The translations under genes were made by a program, and so were the position numbers. Shown piece by piece: positions 36,207 through 48,800 of a DNA stretch of 64,000 bases. The first letter of the stretch is position 1. Each line of letters opens with the position of its first letter. A model generated the notes under the pieces. It saw only the letters and a list, made by a program, of their open reading frames with translations, had not been told where the DNA came from and did no database searches. The stretch lies in the NCBI GenBank assembly GCA_947034895.1, contig OX344762.1, positions 10,235,501-10,299,500 of the forward strand, in the 5' to 3' direction. The DNA comes from Rhytidiadelphus loreus. Its lineage: Eukaryota > Streptophyta > Bryopsida > Hypnales > Hylocomiaceae.

Positions 36207-38111
36207 CTACTCAGCGTTGAATGCCCACCATTCTCGTAATGCATCTTCACACACACGTTGGGATTCAGAAGACATCTTATACACAGGGGTTCCCTTCACC
36301 CTGTATGCCGCAAGAGTCATGGGGAACTTGCAAGCCCGAACTAGATGTGCATCGACATGTGCATCTACTGCCTTCTCACAGTACACGTATGTCTTCTCTC
36401 CCCGTCTAAACTTCTTATAGTATTTGCCCCGGATGACAGCGTCCCCTGCAGTGAAGGTTCCACCCCATGGACAAGAAAGAGGCTCTTGTAAAACAAACTT
36501 TGTCTTTTGGCATTGTAGAATATAAAATTCCACACCATCCTCGTTCTCATCCTCTGCTAGGATCATAAAATTGTCTCCAACTTCAACCAGGTCCCCAATG
36601 CTTGTAGACACTCCATCGTGGACCCAGTTGTCCGCGTCAACCATCTCTTCTGTTTCTTCTACAACTGCAACGCTCACTGGTACGAGTCTCTGCATCTGCC
36701 ATTCCTGTACATGTGAAGATCTCTCACAGTCAGCCCAGTCACCATCAACACATGGAATGCAGAAACATGATAAAGCACGAGTCTTAAGAAGAGTAGGGTC
36801 GGTCATAGAGAAGCCCATGATAGAGTATAAACTCTTGGAACGAGGAATAGTGTTGCACTTTACAGTAGTATCTGCATGATTCACCTCCATCTCTCCAATG
36901 TGCCAAAACACTTTGGAAAGAGAAGATGTCTTCGATTGTGCATATGAACTGACGACACGCTCTGTATACTTTTCTTCCAGGAAGTCCACCACTTGTCTAG
37001 TGTTTTGCAATGGGCATAGTGGATTTTGAATCTGCTCAACTGTAAGTGCTCTTTTCACAACCGCCCCTGCTCCATCCCACTCTCCTTTGCCGTGGGCGAA
37101 TTCAAAAAAGTTCCATCGCATCTTACAACCTCTAGTAAGGGACGGGTATCGGGCTACAAAATACATGGCAGTAGCACATTTGAATTGTGCACTGCAGCCA
37201 TCACTAAAAACCCAATGCTCCTCTGGAGAGAACCCTGCATCCACCATCCAATCCCAATGTAAAAGTAAGCAATGCTGGACAAAAGTAGAGTCATGGTCCT
37301 TATCATCGGAAATATAGAAATGAGTCTGCTTCAAGATGTTGTCTCCCTCCCTCCACATGGTAATGTGAACCAAAATGGTCACAGACGTGTTGAAGTAGTA
37401 TAGACTTTGCACTTCATTTTGAATTGCAAAAGAGTAGTTCTCTGCATAGTCAATATGAGAGACAACAACTCCCTCAGGAATGTTGTACATCATGAGCTGG
37501 CACTGCTCGTCTTGCCACCTTGCTCTAAAGTTGTGAGTGATGAAGGTTGTGACAGTCTTTTCCATGTAGGAGAGGAAGATGTGTGGAGTAGTCTCCCGGA
37601 ACGCTTCTCTGAGACGTTTTTTTGGCTTGCCAGTATTTGTATCCACCCCAACCTGGTAGTACTCAAAGCACTTCCATTTGAAGGTAAATGAAGTTTGACT
37701 ACACAACTCAAATTCACAGAAGGTTAGTAGATGGAATCCACAATTAGGACAGTCTCCCATGAGACATTCTAGCCTATGCCAGAGGTCAAATTCTTCCTTT
37801 GGACAAACACAAGCTTCCCATATCAAAGTTATTCGCTTGTAAATATGCTCATGGGCATGGCAGCTGTCCTCTACATTGCCCGCACAAATCACACACTGAC
37901 AAGTACAATTCATGCTTGCATGCAACCCCCTGAGTCTATCCCTCAAGTTGCTGAGGGCAACCTTCATGAAATCCATCTGTACGTGGTAGATACAGCAGCA
38001 TGTATTTCTCTCTTTCAGTTTTCTCACCCACCACGGTTTCAACCTTTCAAAAGCTCTTTGTCGCACACTACATTCAGGATGTGTCTCCTTGAAGCGTAGG
38101 AAGAAACAAGT
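36207..38111 (-). CDS. DDE-type transposase, C-terminal exon with the catalytic core
   Basis: The exon begins at an acceptor (TTTGGCAG) before 38111 and encodes 634 aa to the stop at 36207. It continues in phase from the exon ending at 39045. Early motifs are RQRAFERLKPWWVRKL and a Cys-rich zinc-binding part (CCCIYH, CTCQCVICAG, CPNCGFH). The catalytic core has HIDYAENYSFAIQNEVQS (Asp near 37449), VFSDGCSAQFK (Asp near 37205) and FEFAHGKGEWDGAGAVVKR (Glu/Asp near 37085). Spacing and motifs match a DDE family known from many eukaryotes as uncharacterised proteins; I cannot name the superfamily. The C-terminal 140 aa look like a beta-rich module. The catalytic exon has no stop. Its own upstream exon is split by the Mutator-like element, so this copy should no longer make full-length protein. 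Confidence 0.75.
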   Translation of the reverse strand, partial: TCFFLRFKETHPECSVRQRAFERLKPWWVRKLKERNTCCCIYHVQMDFMKVALSNLRDRLRGLHASMNCTCQCVICAGNVEDSCHAHEHIYKRITLIWEACVCPKEEFDLWHRLECLMGDCPNCGFHLLTFCEFELCSQTSFTFKWKCFEYYQVGVDTNTGKPKKRLREAFRETTPHIFLSYMEKTVTTFITHNFRARWQDEQCQLMMYNIPEGVVVSHIDYAENYSFAIQNEVQSLYYFNTSVTILVHITMWREGDNILKQTHFYISDDKDHDSTFVQHCLLLHWDWMVDAGFSPEEHWVFSDGCSAQFKCATAMYFVARYPSLTRGCKMRWNFFEFAHGKGEWDGAGAVVKRALTVEQIQNPLCPLQNTRQVVDFLEEKYTERVVSSYAQSKTSSLSKVFWHIGEMEVNHADTTVKCNTIPRSKSLYSIMGFSMTDPTLLKTRALSCFCIPCVDGDWADCERSSHVQEWQMQRLVPVSVAVVEETEEMVDADNWVHDGVSTSIGDLVEVGDNFMILAEDENEDGVEFYILQCQKTKFVLQEPLSCPWGGTFTAGDAVIRGKYYKKFRRGEKTYVYCEKAVDAHVDAHLVRACKFPMTLAAYRVKGTPVYKMSSESQRVCEDALREWWAFNAE

Positions 38112-38199
38112 CTGCCAAATACAACGCAACATCAACTCTGGGATATTGTTAGATAGCATGTATTGTTTTCTATACAAATGAAACTTACAAAAATGCAAT

Positions 38200-39044
38200 A
38201 ATTATACCATACTTTCACTACAACGTACTAGGAGTACTTTAACGAACTAGATGTATAAAATTTTAAGGTACATTAAGTACAAAATAGTTCAAAATGTATT
38301 AACAATATTTAATTAGTACTAAGTACTTATTAAAATCTGTAGTTGGTACTAAATCAAAGTAAGGTGTGTACAAGTAGGTAGCAGAATTTTTTTTCATTTT
38401 ACTATAAATATTATTATTGTATTGAGTGCACAAGAAAGGTACTATTAATTGTACCATAATTTCACCTCACAATATTGTGAGTACTTTGTTCAACTTCATG
38501 AATCGAATTTGAAAGTATACTAAGTATATTCTTAGAACTACCGCAGTTATGTCTAGTACTGAAGTAGTTATTGAACTCTGCAATTTGTACTAGATCAAAG
38601 TAAGTCATGTAAAAGTAGTTGCAAGACTAATATGTGCACTATACTGAAAATAATTTGATTGAGCTAAAAGCACAAAGAAGGTACTATTTGTACATAAGAG
38701 AGGTACACAAACATGGAGGTATTAGCACAATAGTACTGAACAAGAAAGATATTACAAGTGGACATATTTAGGAAGAACTTATAGTATAAAGCGTGCAGTC
38801 TTTTTATATGTATAGAGTGAAAAGTATTTAATCTAGAAAATGCCCGTATATGCCATACATAGTGAAGGTTGGTGCAATACTGTTTCATACTTCTAAATTT
38901 TTCATTTTATGTACTAAACGTACATGTAATATATAAAGCACTCTTCTTTCCGATATGTTTGACCTTGTACAGACTCATAATTTCCAAAAAGAACACAAAA
39001 GAAGGACACAACTACAAGAAGGATACTTTAAGAATGAGACTTAC
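38200..39044 (-). other. Intron of the DDE transposase gene, GTAC-rich
   Basis: The intron proper runs from 39044 (donor GTAAGT) to 38112. From 38215 to about 38960 GTAC and agtact motifs recur about 20 times, as in the RING-SET intron. No coding sequence was found. Confidence 0.55.
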
Positions 39045-39217
39045 CTGGGTCTCACAAAGGTAATGAGTAGGATGAGGCTCAATCCACTCCAAGCGTCCAA
39101 TTCTGTGCCTGATAATGTCTTTTTTGTTTGGTGAAACCTTTGTTTGACCATTCCACCAAACTAAGACACACTGTTTGATGTAGTCAGATAACCCCTCTCT
39201 CTTCTGTCTCTGCAATC
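39045..39217 (-). pseudogene. DDE transposase exon, downstream part of the split exon
   Basis: The exon encodes QRQKREGLSDYIKQCVLVWW and ends HPTHYLCETQ at a GTAAGT donor, in phase with the catalytic exon. On its other side it runs straight into the end of the Mutator-like element at 39218. Its text continues in frame from the piece at 51818-52471 once the element and one target-duplication copy are left out (RFRL joined to QRQKR). 39209-39217 is the left copy of the target duplication. Confidence 0.8.
39209..39217 (+). repeat. Left target-site duplication of the Mutator-like element (tctgcaatc)
   Basis: Nine bases directly outside the left end; the right copy at 51817-51825 is tctacaatc, one transition different. 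Mutator-like elements typically make 8-11 bp duplications. Confidence 0.85.
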
Positions 39218-39280
39218 CAACGACGCTAGTTTGTGAGCTTAAAAGTGCGAGCTTTGGAGCTGTGAGCGTATATTTTGTGA
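39218..39280 (+). repeat. Left terminal inverted repeat of the MULE
   Basis: It pairs with 51755-51816. Shared blocks are gctagtttgtgagc, taaaag, and gagcgtat at the inner side. The outermost seven bases (caacgac against cgggggt) differ mostly by transitions, as expected from decay of methylated cytosines. Confidence 0.8.
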
Positions 39281-40505
39281 GCCCAAGGATGTTTTTTGAA
39301 ATTGTTGCAAATTTTAGGCTCCTATAAAAAAATTTCCCATCTCCTCAAAAATTATGCGGCAATTCCTTGATCTACCAAAAAAGATTTGGGGCCCTAAAAC
39401 CGTGGACCTATTACCACAGATTTGTCTCGGGGCCCCTTTGTAGGGGTTAGGGTTGGGTTCACACTTTGACTTCCTTACTTAAGCCATGTAAATGGTTGAC
39501 TTCAAGATGGAAACTTTGACCTTGAAATATCCCATAACCATTGTCAAATACAACATGAGATCATATAAGAGGATTTGCATGGAATAACTTGACATCTCAA
39601 ATTTGGGAAGCAATTGACTAACACACACAATTGTGCAAGACCATTTCTTTTCAAATTTAAGATTTTGCCAAGTTGTTGAATTGAAACTGGAATTTTTGAA
39701 ATTCATTTATCAATTTTATGGTGTCAGGACTTAGGGTCTTCTTTATGAATATAATTTCAGAATATGAAAGGGCTACACGTCATTTTATGAATGGCCACGG
39801 GTGATGTGGATCCCTAATTATATGACGTAGATCCCTAATTATATGACGTGGCGACTTCATTTGTTGACCTAAAAAAGTTTTTTTTTGTGGCATCGTGTTC
39901 AAGGTTAATTCCCGTGGCCTTAAAAGAAAGGGCCAAAATTAACCAAAAGTGGGTGAACGTCAATATCATATTTGTTAATTTCTGGTGTATAAAACATCAG
40001 TCTCAATTGTACTCTCGCCACCGAGATGCATATTGAACGGTGAAGTTCTATGTGAACAATCTGAAGTCATAGGCTTGGGCTCAGAAAAAAAAAAAAATTA
40101 AAAATCATATACATATAAAGATATATATTATTCATGATCAAATATTCTGTTTTGGCTGCAGAAGACAACAACTTGAACTGTCCTCTCGTTACCGAGACGA
40201 CTATAAAGGGAAAACATCTCTGGAAAACAATCAAAAACTTCAGATCTAAAAAGGAAGGGAAAAAAAATTGAATTTTTTTTTTGGTTAGGGAGAAAATTCA
40301 CGTTAACATTCACAGTTTCATGGCATAATTAGAAAGTTCTTCCTGATAAAAAGGCATTGTATATACTATATTTAGTATTCACATTGGACTTGGGAAAACA
40401 AATATTGCGAGAACAACATGGAGTATATGTAAATAAAACGGATAACTGTATTAGTTCAACATTAAAGTCTATGCTGAAGCCGTTCTACATAGTTGTAGTA
40501 AACAA

Positions 40506-43500
40506 CTACTCACGAATTCTAATCATTCCTGCCTTTTCAAGAAGTTTCATCACTTCATCCATACTGAGGCTTAGGGCGTGGATGAACTTATCGATCTTAC
40601 AGTCAACCTTGCATAGGTATCTAAAAATATAATATAGATGTTTGCAATTAACGTACTTGCCTCGCTTACCAATGGATGCAGACACCATACCACTAAAATA
40701 AAGACAAGTGCACGATGGGAAATTAGAAAGGGTGATCCGATACACCTTGTGCTCAGGTTCGATGCTTGATTGGAGAGTGATGACAGCTCCAAGGCCTGGG
40801 TATGGCAAGATGTTTACTCCAAGAATGTTTCCGGTAACTTTTCTGGCACTCTCCCATTGGTTACGGTGCTCCTCTATAGGAGCCTTTTCATTTCTGCGAA
40901 TGCTTTTGCCATTGCGAATACACGGAGGCTTGTCTGCATGAGATGGTCTTGCGTAGTTCCATTCGACAACCTCAAATAGTTTTGAGGATGTGAAGAGTCG
41001 TCGAGGAGATAAGGATTGTCTTTCTTGGAGGCGAAACCCGGCTTCTTCAAACAAAATGATCTCATCAGAAGTAAGGGCAGTACCGATCATCACTGGCCAG
41101 AACTCAGGGATTTCCGGTCGAGACAAAATATGAGACCTCCTCGGACCCATCACACAGCGCTTGATATCGTCTGGACAAAACCAGAACTCATCTGTCTCCA
41201 CCCTTGTACCTTTGTACTCGCGCTTCTGCCCTTTATACAGTGGAGTAGCAGTAGCTTTAGACCCTCGGACAATGTTCATCTTGCACTTCAACTCCGTCTC
41301 AGACTGATTGGCATGGCACTTCCTCTTGGATTTTACAGAGATGCGGGCTATGTGCCAAAGCGAAGTGTCACAGTCTGTCTCGAGCATGTGCTTGACATGA
41401 GGCATTCGGGTGGTATCGTCTTGCACATCACAGACAGAAACATCCGTAGATTTTCTATGCACTCGCGGGTGTGAGTAATTAATCTTGTCAGGACGATGCG
41501 AATCTCCTTCAGATCCAATAGGTACATCTAGCGCCCGCTTGGTTGATCCGAACACTTCTTCCCCTTCTAAGTGAGGAACTCGTGTACAAACTGCCTCCGC
41601 CCCTGGCATACTACATAAGGCATCGGTAATTCGTTTGCCGTCCATAGATGCAACGGCCCTCTTCAACTTCAAGTCTGCTCGAGATGGTCCATGCCCAGAT
41701 TGCCCACCATTGAGATACACCCGATAGTTGGTCATTTGCATAAAAGCGCGAGCCCAATCGTCACATGTTGCGACATACAGATCTGTCCCACGCTTGCCAG
41801 ACATTTGTAGCCACTTGTTGTGAACAGTCTCGGATAGGTTGCAAGACGGAATGTCCGCCAATTCTTCGATTGATAAATCCTACAGGAATGAAATTTGGTA
41901 AATTAGACTTCAAGAATCATTAAACAGATGAAAAGAAGGAAAGCATTTTCAAGGACAATAAACTCAGAGGAAGAAAAAACAAAGACTCACTGTTTCCATG
42001 AAGCCACCCCACTGGCGATATCTGAAGTGCCAAAATGCTAGCCAAAGCTCAAGCTCCTTCAGAGATTCAGCAGATGCAGCACCAGATGAATACCACCATG
42101 CCTTGATTTGAAGGTACATGTTCTCCGCTTCTTCCAGGGTCTTTGCGTCTTTGTAGTCCCTACAAAGCTTCACATGTTGACATTGCAATTCACGCTTAAT
42201 TAGTCGCTCTGTGTGTTGCTTCATCGACGTAGCCCAGTGAAAGAGGCATGTGTGCTCCTTGTCAATCATCTTCACAGAAGCATCGCCTGATCCATAAACA
42301 ATGCGGACAGCATTCCAGTTGGCTTGGGCACTGTCCGCCATGAAGCCTTTAAAATTCAGATTCAACAAGCCATTCTTCTCCATTACCCTGTTCAGACACC
42401 TCCACATAATGACTTGCCCTTCAGTATCTTCCGACTGCATGTCACAGACTGCAATTGTCATCACTTTGCAGAAGATAGGGTCATATACGTGACAGGCGAT
42501 GGTGGTCCACCCTTTCACCCTTTTCACATGGTCAAACATCAACCACGAATTTGACAAATCTCCCCCTGGTTGCATCCTCTTCACGAGATCAACGCCGCTA
42601 CCAGGTCCATCCACAAGCATTTTAAAAAGGTACACTTTATCTCGACCTTGACCAGGAAACACACTATCATGAATAAACTCAATCTTAGCTTGCTTTTTCA
42701 TTGCAAGTATGCGGTCAATTTCCCCTCCTCCGACTCCAGAACTACGAAAAGAGGCAATAATATTTCGAACGTTTGGAGAACTGAGGACTTGAAATTTATC
42801 CATAACTGCTTCAAGAGCCTTTCCATGAAGCATTTCCTTTGGACCTTCGCCCGAGTGCACTAAGAACGTGTCTAAAAACTCCTTGCTAGCAGCCAGAGCA
42901 ATGGACGATGTTTTAGCATTAGGGGTCTTGCATACTTCTTTTGCAATGAGCTGTGAAATGGTATCCACAGAATCTCGACATAGACCATCTGCCACTGGGT
43001 GGTTGTGAGATCCTAGATGGATGCAGGCTCGTGTCATTTGGTTGGGACCTACAACGTAGTAAATTCTACCGTCGCAGAAATTGACACAAGTAGGTGAAAC
43101 CTTGCACACCTTGCAGACAACAGTTGAGTCTTTAGGTGAACTCGATCCTACATGGAATGGAGTGTTTGTGTTACCTGACCACTCTGTCTCGTTTCTATGA
43201 GAGCATCTCTTCAGGTAATCGCAAGAAGGGTTAAGGCATGCCAAATGACCAACACAAGATGCTTTTCTAAACTTTAGCCCAAAATCATTGTGGATATTTG
43301 AGGTCATAGTACGGCACCATAAATGACCGTCGTAACGTTTATCCATGCCCCCCATTGTCTTAGAAGAACTAGAAGAAGTCGAGGAACGACATGGTGGGAG
43401 CTCGAAGACAATGTCACCATCAAAACTAGTCGGAAGAAATTGGACTTTCTGGTAATCGACTGACACAAAATCGAGATTAGCAAGTTCGTTTCTACATCCT

Positions 43501-44171
43501 CTCATAAGCGCCAATTTCCGAAGGCACTGCATCACACTAGGACATTGACTATCTGTCGGATATAGAGGTGGGCGTGATAAAAACGAACTTCCTGCACTAC
43601 TATCACGCGCACCGCCAGATTGGGTTGTCTCCACCATCATTGTAGCATCGAGCGAACAAGAATTAGCTGACTGACGACCAAAATTTGTAGGCCCTCCCTC
43701 CGAATCGCTTGATAACTCCACGATTGGACTCAAAAACTCTCGTAAAGAGGGATAGACATTGACAGGACTGAATGGATCTTCCGAGGCAGAAGGGCATACA
43801 GGCTCACATTTCACGGCTCTAAAAATAGGAGCTTGAGCTGTAGATGCATCAGATAAGGGGGTAAGGATCTCAGTAGAAGCATCCATAACGATTGAGGGTA
43901 GACCAAAAGACCGATAACGACCCGATTGTAAATTCCACTCATATCCATGCTCATTGCTAATCCTGGACATTAGAATCGACTGAAGAAGTATTCCGGCCTC
44001 TGAATATATCTCCTCCTCGACATAGATGGAGGACTCCAAGAAACCATACCGAACATGAAGGAGGTCACTAGACACAATAGCTACACCAATATCATTCAGG
44101 CGAAGAAGAAGGGGAACCTCATGACCATCAGCTCTTACGGACGCCATCAAGGTACTACGACTAGAAGACAT
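40506..44171 (-). CDS. MULE transposase with GCM/WRKY-like zinc finger, DDE core and SWIM zinc finger
   Basis: Two exons, 44171-41991 and 41879-40506, joined in phase 0 over a 111-bp intron (GTGAGT donor, CTGTAG acceptor), encode 1184 aa without a stop. Residues about 280-395 form a Cys/His-rich domain (WCRTMTSNI, CVGHLACLNPSCDYL, ACIHLGSHNHPV), like the GCM/WRKY-type DNA-binding domain found in many MULE transposases. The DDE core shows WLMFDHVKRVKGW (Asp547) and NFKGFMADSAQANWNAVR (Asp613), then CLFHWATSMKQHTERLI (Cys642, His645). The C-terminal exon starts ADIPSCNLSETVHNKWLQ and ends with a SWIM zinc finger, CTC (1117-1119) and CKH (1139-1141). MULE transposases excise and insert DNA between TIRs. 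The full-length frame suggests the element was autonomous when it inserted. The third acidic catalytic residue was not placed. Confidence 0.85.
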
Positions 44172-45805
44172 TAGATTTGAAACTACTATGCAGTGAGTAG
44201 AAATGACGTTATTATGTAGAAGTGTTGCCCTTTTCCACTTATAGAGTACACATGAAATAGGAACCCTAAATTCAAATTCAAATTCGAATTCAGTTGGTAA
44301 TCTACCACTTCTAAACCTGATCTATACGGCTGTGCCAGAAAGATTGCACACACAGATCTCCAAGGTACAATTTAAAGAACTATTAACAGGGCAATCTCCG
44401 TAGCAGTAGATCTCCAATGTCCTTCAGTAATTACAAAAACAAATTGAGGATGGCAAGTACTACATTTCACTATTCCTAGGCATTGGTACGTAATGACCAA
44501 TTACGTACTCGTAATTAAGAGTTGATGAAGCCTTCATGTCATCAAATTATAAAGGGATCCAAAAGAGAAGTAGTTCCAGAATATGTTGAACTAACTCCCT
44601 ACTTGTAGTCTCAGTTCATTAATATGATTTTCGAAAATAATGAAATCAAGATCTAAACCCTATTAGAAAGGATATGGTGGACCATTATTACCGTCGTGAT
44701 ATTTTAGAACTTGATATGCAATGGAGGATGCTCACTGCGCTGAAGGTATATAATGAGAGAATACCATCCCTTTTCCTAATGGGAATAATTAGGTTGTTAA
44801 CTGAGGAATTTGCATCCATTTCCTTCCAGAGATTGCAGGTCCTCAGATGTCACACTATTGGTTCAGCGAGAAATATATATATGTAAGGATTGCTATAGAT
44901 GCCACCTTGCAAAAATGGTCTTTCATGTAGTAGTGAGAGTGTGAAGCGAAAGAAACGTAAGCTATTATTCAGTAGTCCGAAGGAGTTGAATAGATCAAGA
45001 ATGGCACGCGCCGTGGAGAGAGGGAGGCAAAATCGAAGAGTGATATCATCTACTACAGTAGAAGAAGTAGAATCCTTGCAAAGGACGGGAGGAAATAATT
45101 TAGTAGATTCCTACGTGCAGTCAAATTCCACATCTCATTATTCACGAAGAACACAAGATGAAGACACGCACCGAGCGACCAATAGCAACATTGAGGTACC
45201 TTATATGATCCCACTTCCATTTGCAATATGAGCTTGCAGTTATGTAAGAAAGAGGTATGGGCGTAGCATTGCACGTAGCCGTATGGGAAAATTGATGTTC
45301 ATTGGGGTCTCTAGATGTCTTGATACTGATATTACAAGATCTCTGATGCCACACATAATTTCTAAAGCATCCAATGATTAATCACTGTATTCACATAGTC
45401 TATATAATCTATACACATAATGGATTATATATAGCATGCAAGGATTCGAAATCGTTTTTCATGATTTAGATTAAAATATTATTGGTCAATTGTCGTCCTT
45501 ACACAGAACACAGGAAAAAAAGAAATGCTTGATCCAAATAATTTAGTTTTATTGCCGAGGTTGGAGATCTGTGAACATTGTAAAGTCGGAGATAATATAA
45601 TAAAAATAGAGAGCATAAACCCATATACCCTTAGAAACATCAATAGACCGGGATATGTATTATTGGACTCGTGCCAACTAACAGGCGTGAGTTCCGCCTA
45701 CTCGACGGACAAGCAAGCAGTTCAAATTCGACTAAGTGAAGATTGTACTCGCCCTTGTTTCTCGTGGAGTCAAAAACGTGGTTGGAGCTTTCTCAGATTG
45801 GCGTC
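44172..45805 (+). other. Divergent promoter region with two possible small ORFs
   Basis: This is the spacer between the divergent transposase and methyltransferase genes. ORF 44899-45231 (110 aa) is basic, with KRKKRK as a possible nuclear localisation signal. ORF 45525-45893 (122 aa) includes EICEHCKVGDNIIKIESINP and overlaps exon 1 of the methyltransferase gene in another frame. Neither resembles a family I know. Either could be an upstream exon or a chance ORF. Confidence 0.3.
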
Positions 45806-48800
45806 ATGGAGACTAGAAGAGTACGAGATTTGTCGCGTCAAGCCCAAGCGGAAGCGGACGGAGCACTTGCAGCCCAAGATACAACCGAGGTAATTAGCAC
45901 TGCACTCCTTTTCAATCATAATAAGTTCCTTGATTTACATTACAAACCCGAGGGGAGAGAGGATGGTGCCCTCGACACCGAGACTGGAAAGGATCTCCCC
46001 AATGCATTCTTCTTTGTCTGCGTTGCACCTCCATGGGAGGTAGGACGGTGTTGTCGCCACCGAGACCGCTCAGGTAGGGTTCACCACCTGCTCCCCACTC
46101 ACTTTTTGGGGGGTTTCCAGTCCACCGCAAGGGGAGGGAGGACGGTGTTGTCTCCACCGAGACCTCTCTGGTAGGGTTCGCGAGGCAGCTCCTCATTCAT
46201 TTTTTCTAGGTTTCCAGTCCAGTGTTTGGGGAGGCACGAGGGCCATCTCGCCACCGAGATTGCTCAGGCAAGGTCGGGCTGGCTGCTCAGTACTACATTT
46301 TTTTTGGTTGAGGTCCACCGGGTGGGGAGGCACGAGGGCCATCTCGCCACCGAGACTGCTCAGGTAAGGTCGGGCTGGCTGCTCCACGTTCTTTTTTTTT
46401 GGTTGAGGGTCCAGCGTTTGGGGAGGCACGAGGGCCATCTCGCCACCGAGACTGCTCAGGCAAGGTCGGGCTGGCTGCTAAGTACTACATTTTTTTTGGT
46501 TGAGGTCCACCGGGTGGGGAGGCACGAGGGCCATCTCGCCACCGAGACTGCTCAGGCAATGTCGGGCTGGCTGCTCCACGTTCTTTTTTTCTGGTTAAGG
46601 GTCCAGCGTTTGGGGAGGCACGAGGGCCATCTCGCCACCGAGATTGCTCAGGCAAGGTCGGGCTGGCTGCTAAGTACTACATTTTTTTTGGTTGAGGTCC
46701 ACCGGGTGGGGAGGCACGAGGGCCATCTCGCCATCGAGACTGCTCAGGCAATGTCGGGCTGGCTGCTCCACGTTCTTTTTTTTGGGTTTCCAGTCCACCA
46801 GGTGGGGAGGCACGAGGGCCATCTCGCCACCGAGACTGCGCAGGTAAGGTCGGGCTGGCTGCTAAGTACTACATTTTTTTTGGTTGAGGGTCCAGCATGA
46901 GGGGAGGGAGGACGGCCCTCTCGCCACTGAGATGGACGCACTGACACGGGTCGGATGGTTCGATTATTGTTTTTCCTTGATACAATCCACACGTCCCCAT
47001 TACTAGTTCTGTTTCTAATGATTTTTTCTCGTTATTTGTTTAGGGGTCTTTGTTGGGAGCTACAATGCATCCTCCATTGCAGCCGGTCATCTCCGCATTG
47101 GTGACTGAGGTGGAGCTTCCATCAAGTGTTGATTTGGAGACTGTTGTCGAAGTTATGCCCAGTGATGATGGAGTGGTGGGAGGTCCACTATTGGGCGGAG
47201 AGGATGCCATTCGAAGAACTCAGAAGATGGACTATGTGGCAACCATTACTAGTTTGCGGATCCTACCTCATGGTCTCACTCGTCGAAAGGTCCCCCTATG
47301 CCGTCTGGTGCCCATGCCCATGGTGAGACCTACTTTGAGCTGCGATCTAATCAAACTGGAGCAGGAGTTCATTCATGGTTATGACGAGGGAGCTCGAGTC
47401 TTTTATGCTTCACTATCAGATGAGCAAGGAGAGTCCGGGTATTTCACTGATGCAGAGAAGTCGGAGTGGGGACCCATTTGGAACAAGGTCAATGATGACT
47501 TCAATGCAGAGCTGAACAATCATTTGGAGCTCAAGCATTTGGTGGATGCTAAATTGTTTTTATGCGACGGAAACCACAGGCGCATCGCCTGGATGAGTCA
47601 TATTAATCGACTTCATAGTACTGATCCCGTATGGCACATTTCTGTGGACACAATTTTGTTGGAAACCAAGGGACGTGTGGGTGCAGCCATGCAGGTCATG
47701 CACGACATTAATAAGTGAGACTCTGAATCCCATTCAAATTCATTTATTTTTTTCTCATTCCGTTCTTTGATGTTTCTAGTATACTTCATGTGTACTAATT
47801 TCATGTCATTTATATTTCACTCAGACACACTGAAAATTCCCATGTGAAAACGAACCTTGTGCATACACTCTACCGTGTTCGCAAGTATGGGTCCATGCCC
47901 CTTGAGAAATTCAAGGAACTTCTAAGTGCAGAGGATGTCAAGTTCTGCCAGTTGAATGCTCGAAAAACGTGGTACTCTATGCCTTTGGAGGTCTTCACTG
48001 GCTTCATATTTCAGGTGCGTTGTAACTTGTTTGCACAATGTATTATGATCCATCTTTTCAGTTTTCTAAATTTTGGGATTCATCAATAACATTCTGTCAT
48101 ATCATATCAATTTAACAAATTTCTCTTGATTTTTCAGCAAGACATAACGGCTGCAGCAGATGCAGCTGTTCGAAAGTATCACGAGGATACTATTGAAGAG
48201 GATAAGACTGATTTGGGGGTTGCAGCAGCAATGAGGACTGCTACCAAGGACGCCACAGACAAGCTCTATAAGAAACTTTCTAAAATTGTTTCCGTGGCAA
48301 ACCCGGCATTAGGTGATGCATGGCTCGAAGAGGTATGATCACATTCTCTAGTTCCAGATGATTTTGGTGACTGCCTCCTGTCCTAGGATTGAATTCAAGT
48401 GCCTCTGAGAGTTAGTTATTCTAGTGATTTTACAACAGTGTCATTTTTTCAATGGCTCTATCAATGTCCTCAATGATAATTAATTTCTAGTCTATTTTTC
48501 AGATTGAGAGGCACTGGAGCATGTATGCAGTCCAGGAGCTGACCTTAGACAAGCTTCAACTGATTGCCACCGCTAATGCCAATGCCCATCACAAAGTGAA
48601 GTGGCTTAAATGGATGAATTCTTCTGCTCCAACACGAGAGGCTCGAAGATTCCCCCCTCGACCAGCTAACGATGATAAGATCAACTCTTTCCTCTCCAAG
48701 GCCTGCTGGTATGCCGCGGTATGTTTCTTCTGCAATCACATTTGTATTCAAGTCTACCATTCAAGGCAAACATCATTACCTCGGTTAGTTCTGCTTTGCT

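Noticed and set aside
46226..46900. 224-aa open frame of 32-aa repeats
   Set aside because: It coincides exactly with the 96-bp minisatellite. A period divisible by 3 keeps one frame open by chance, and the array lies in an intron.
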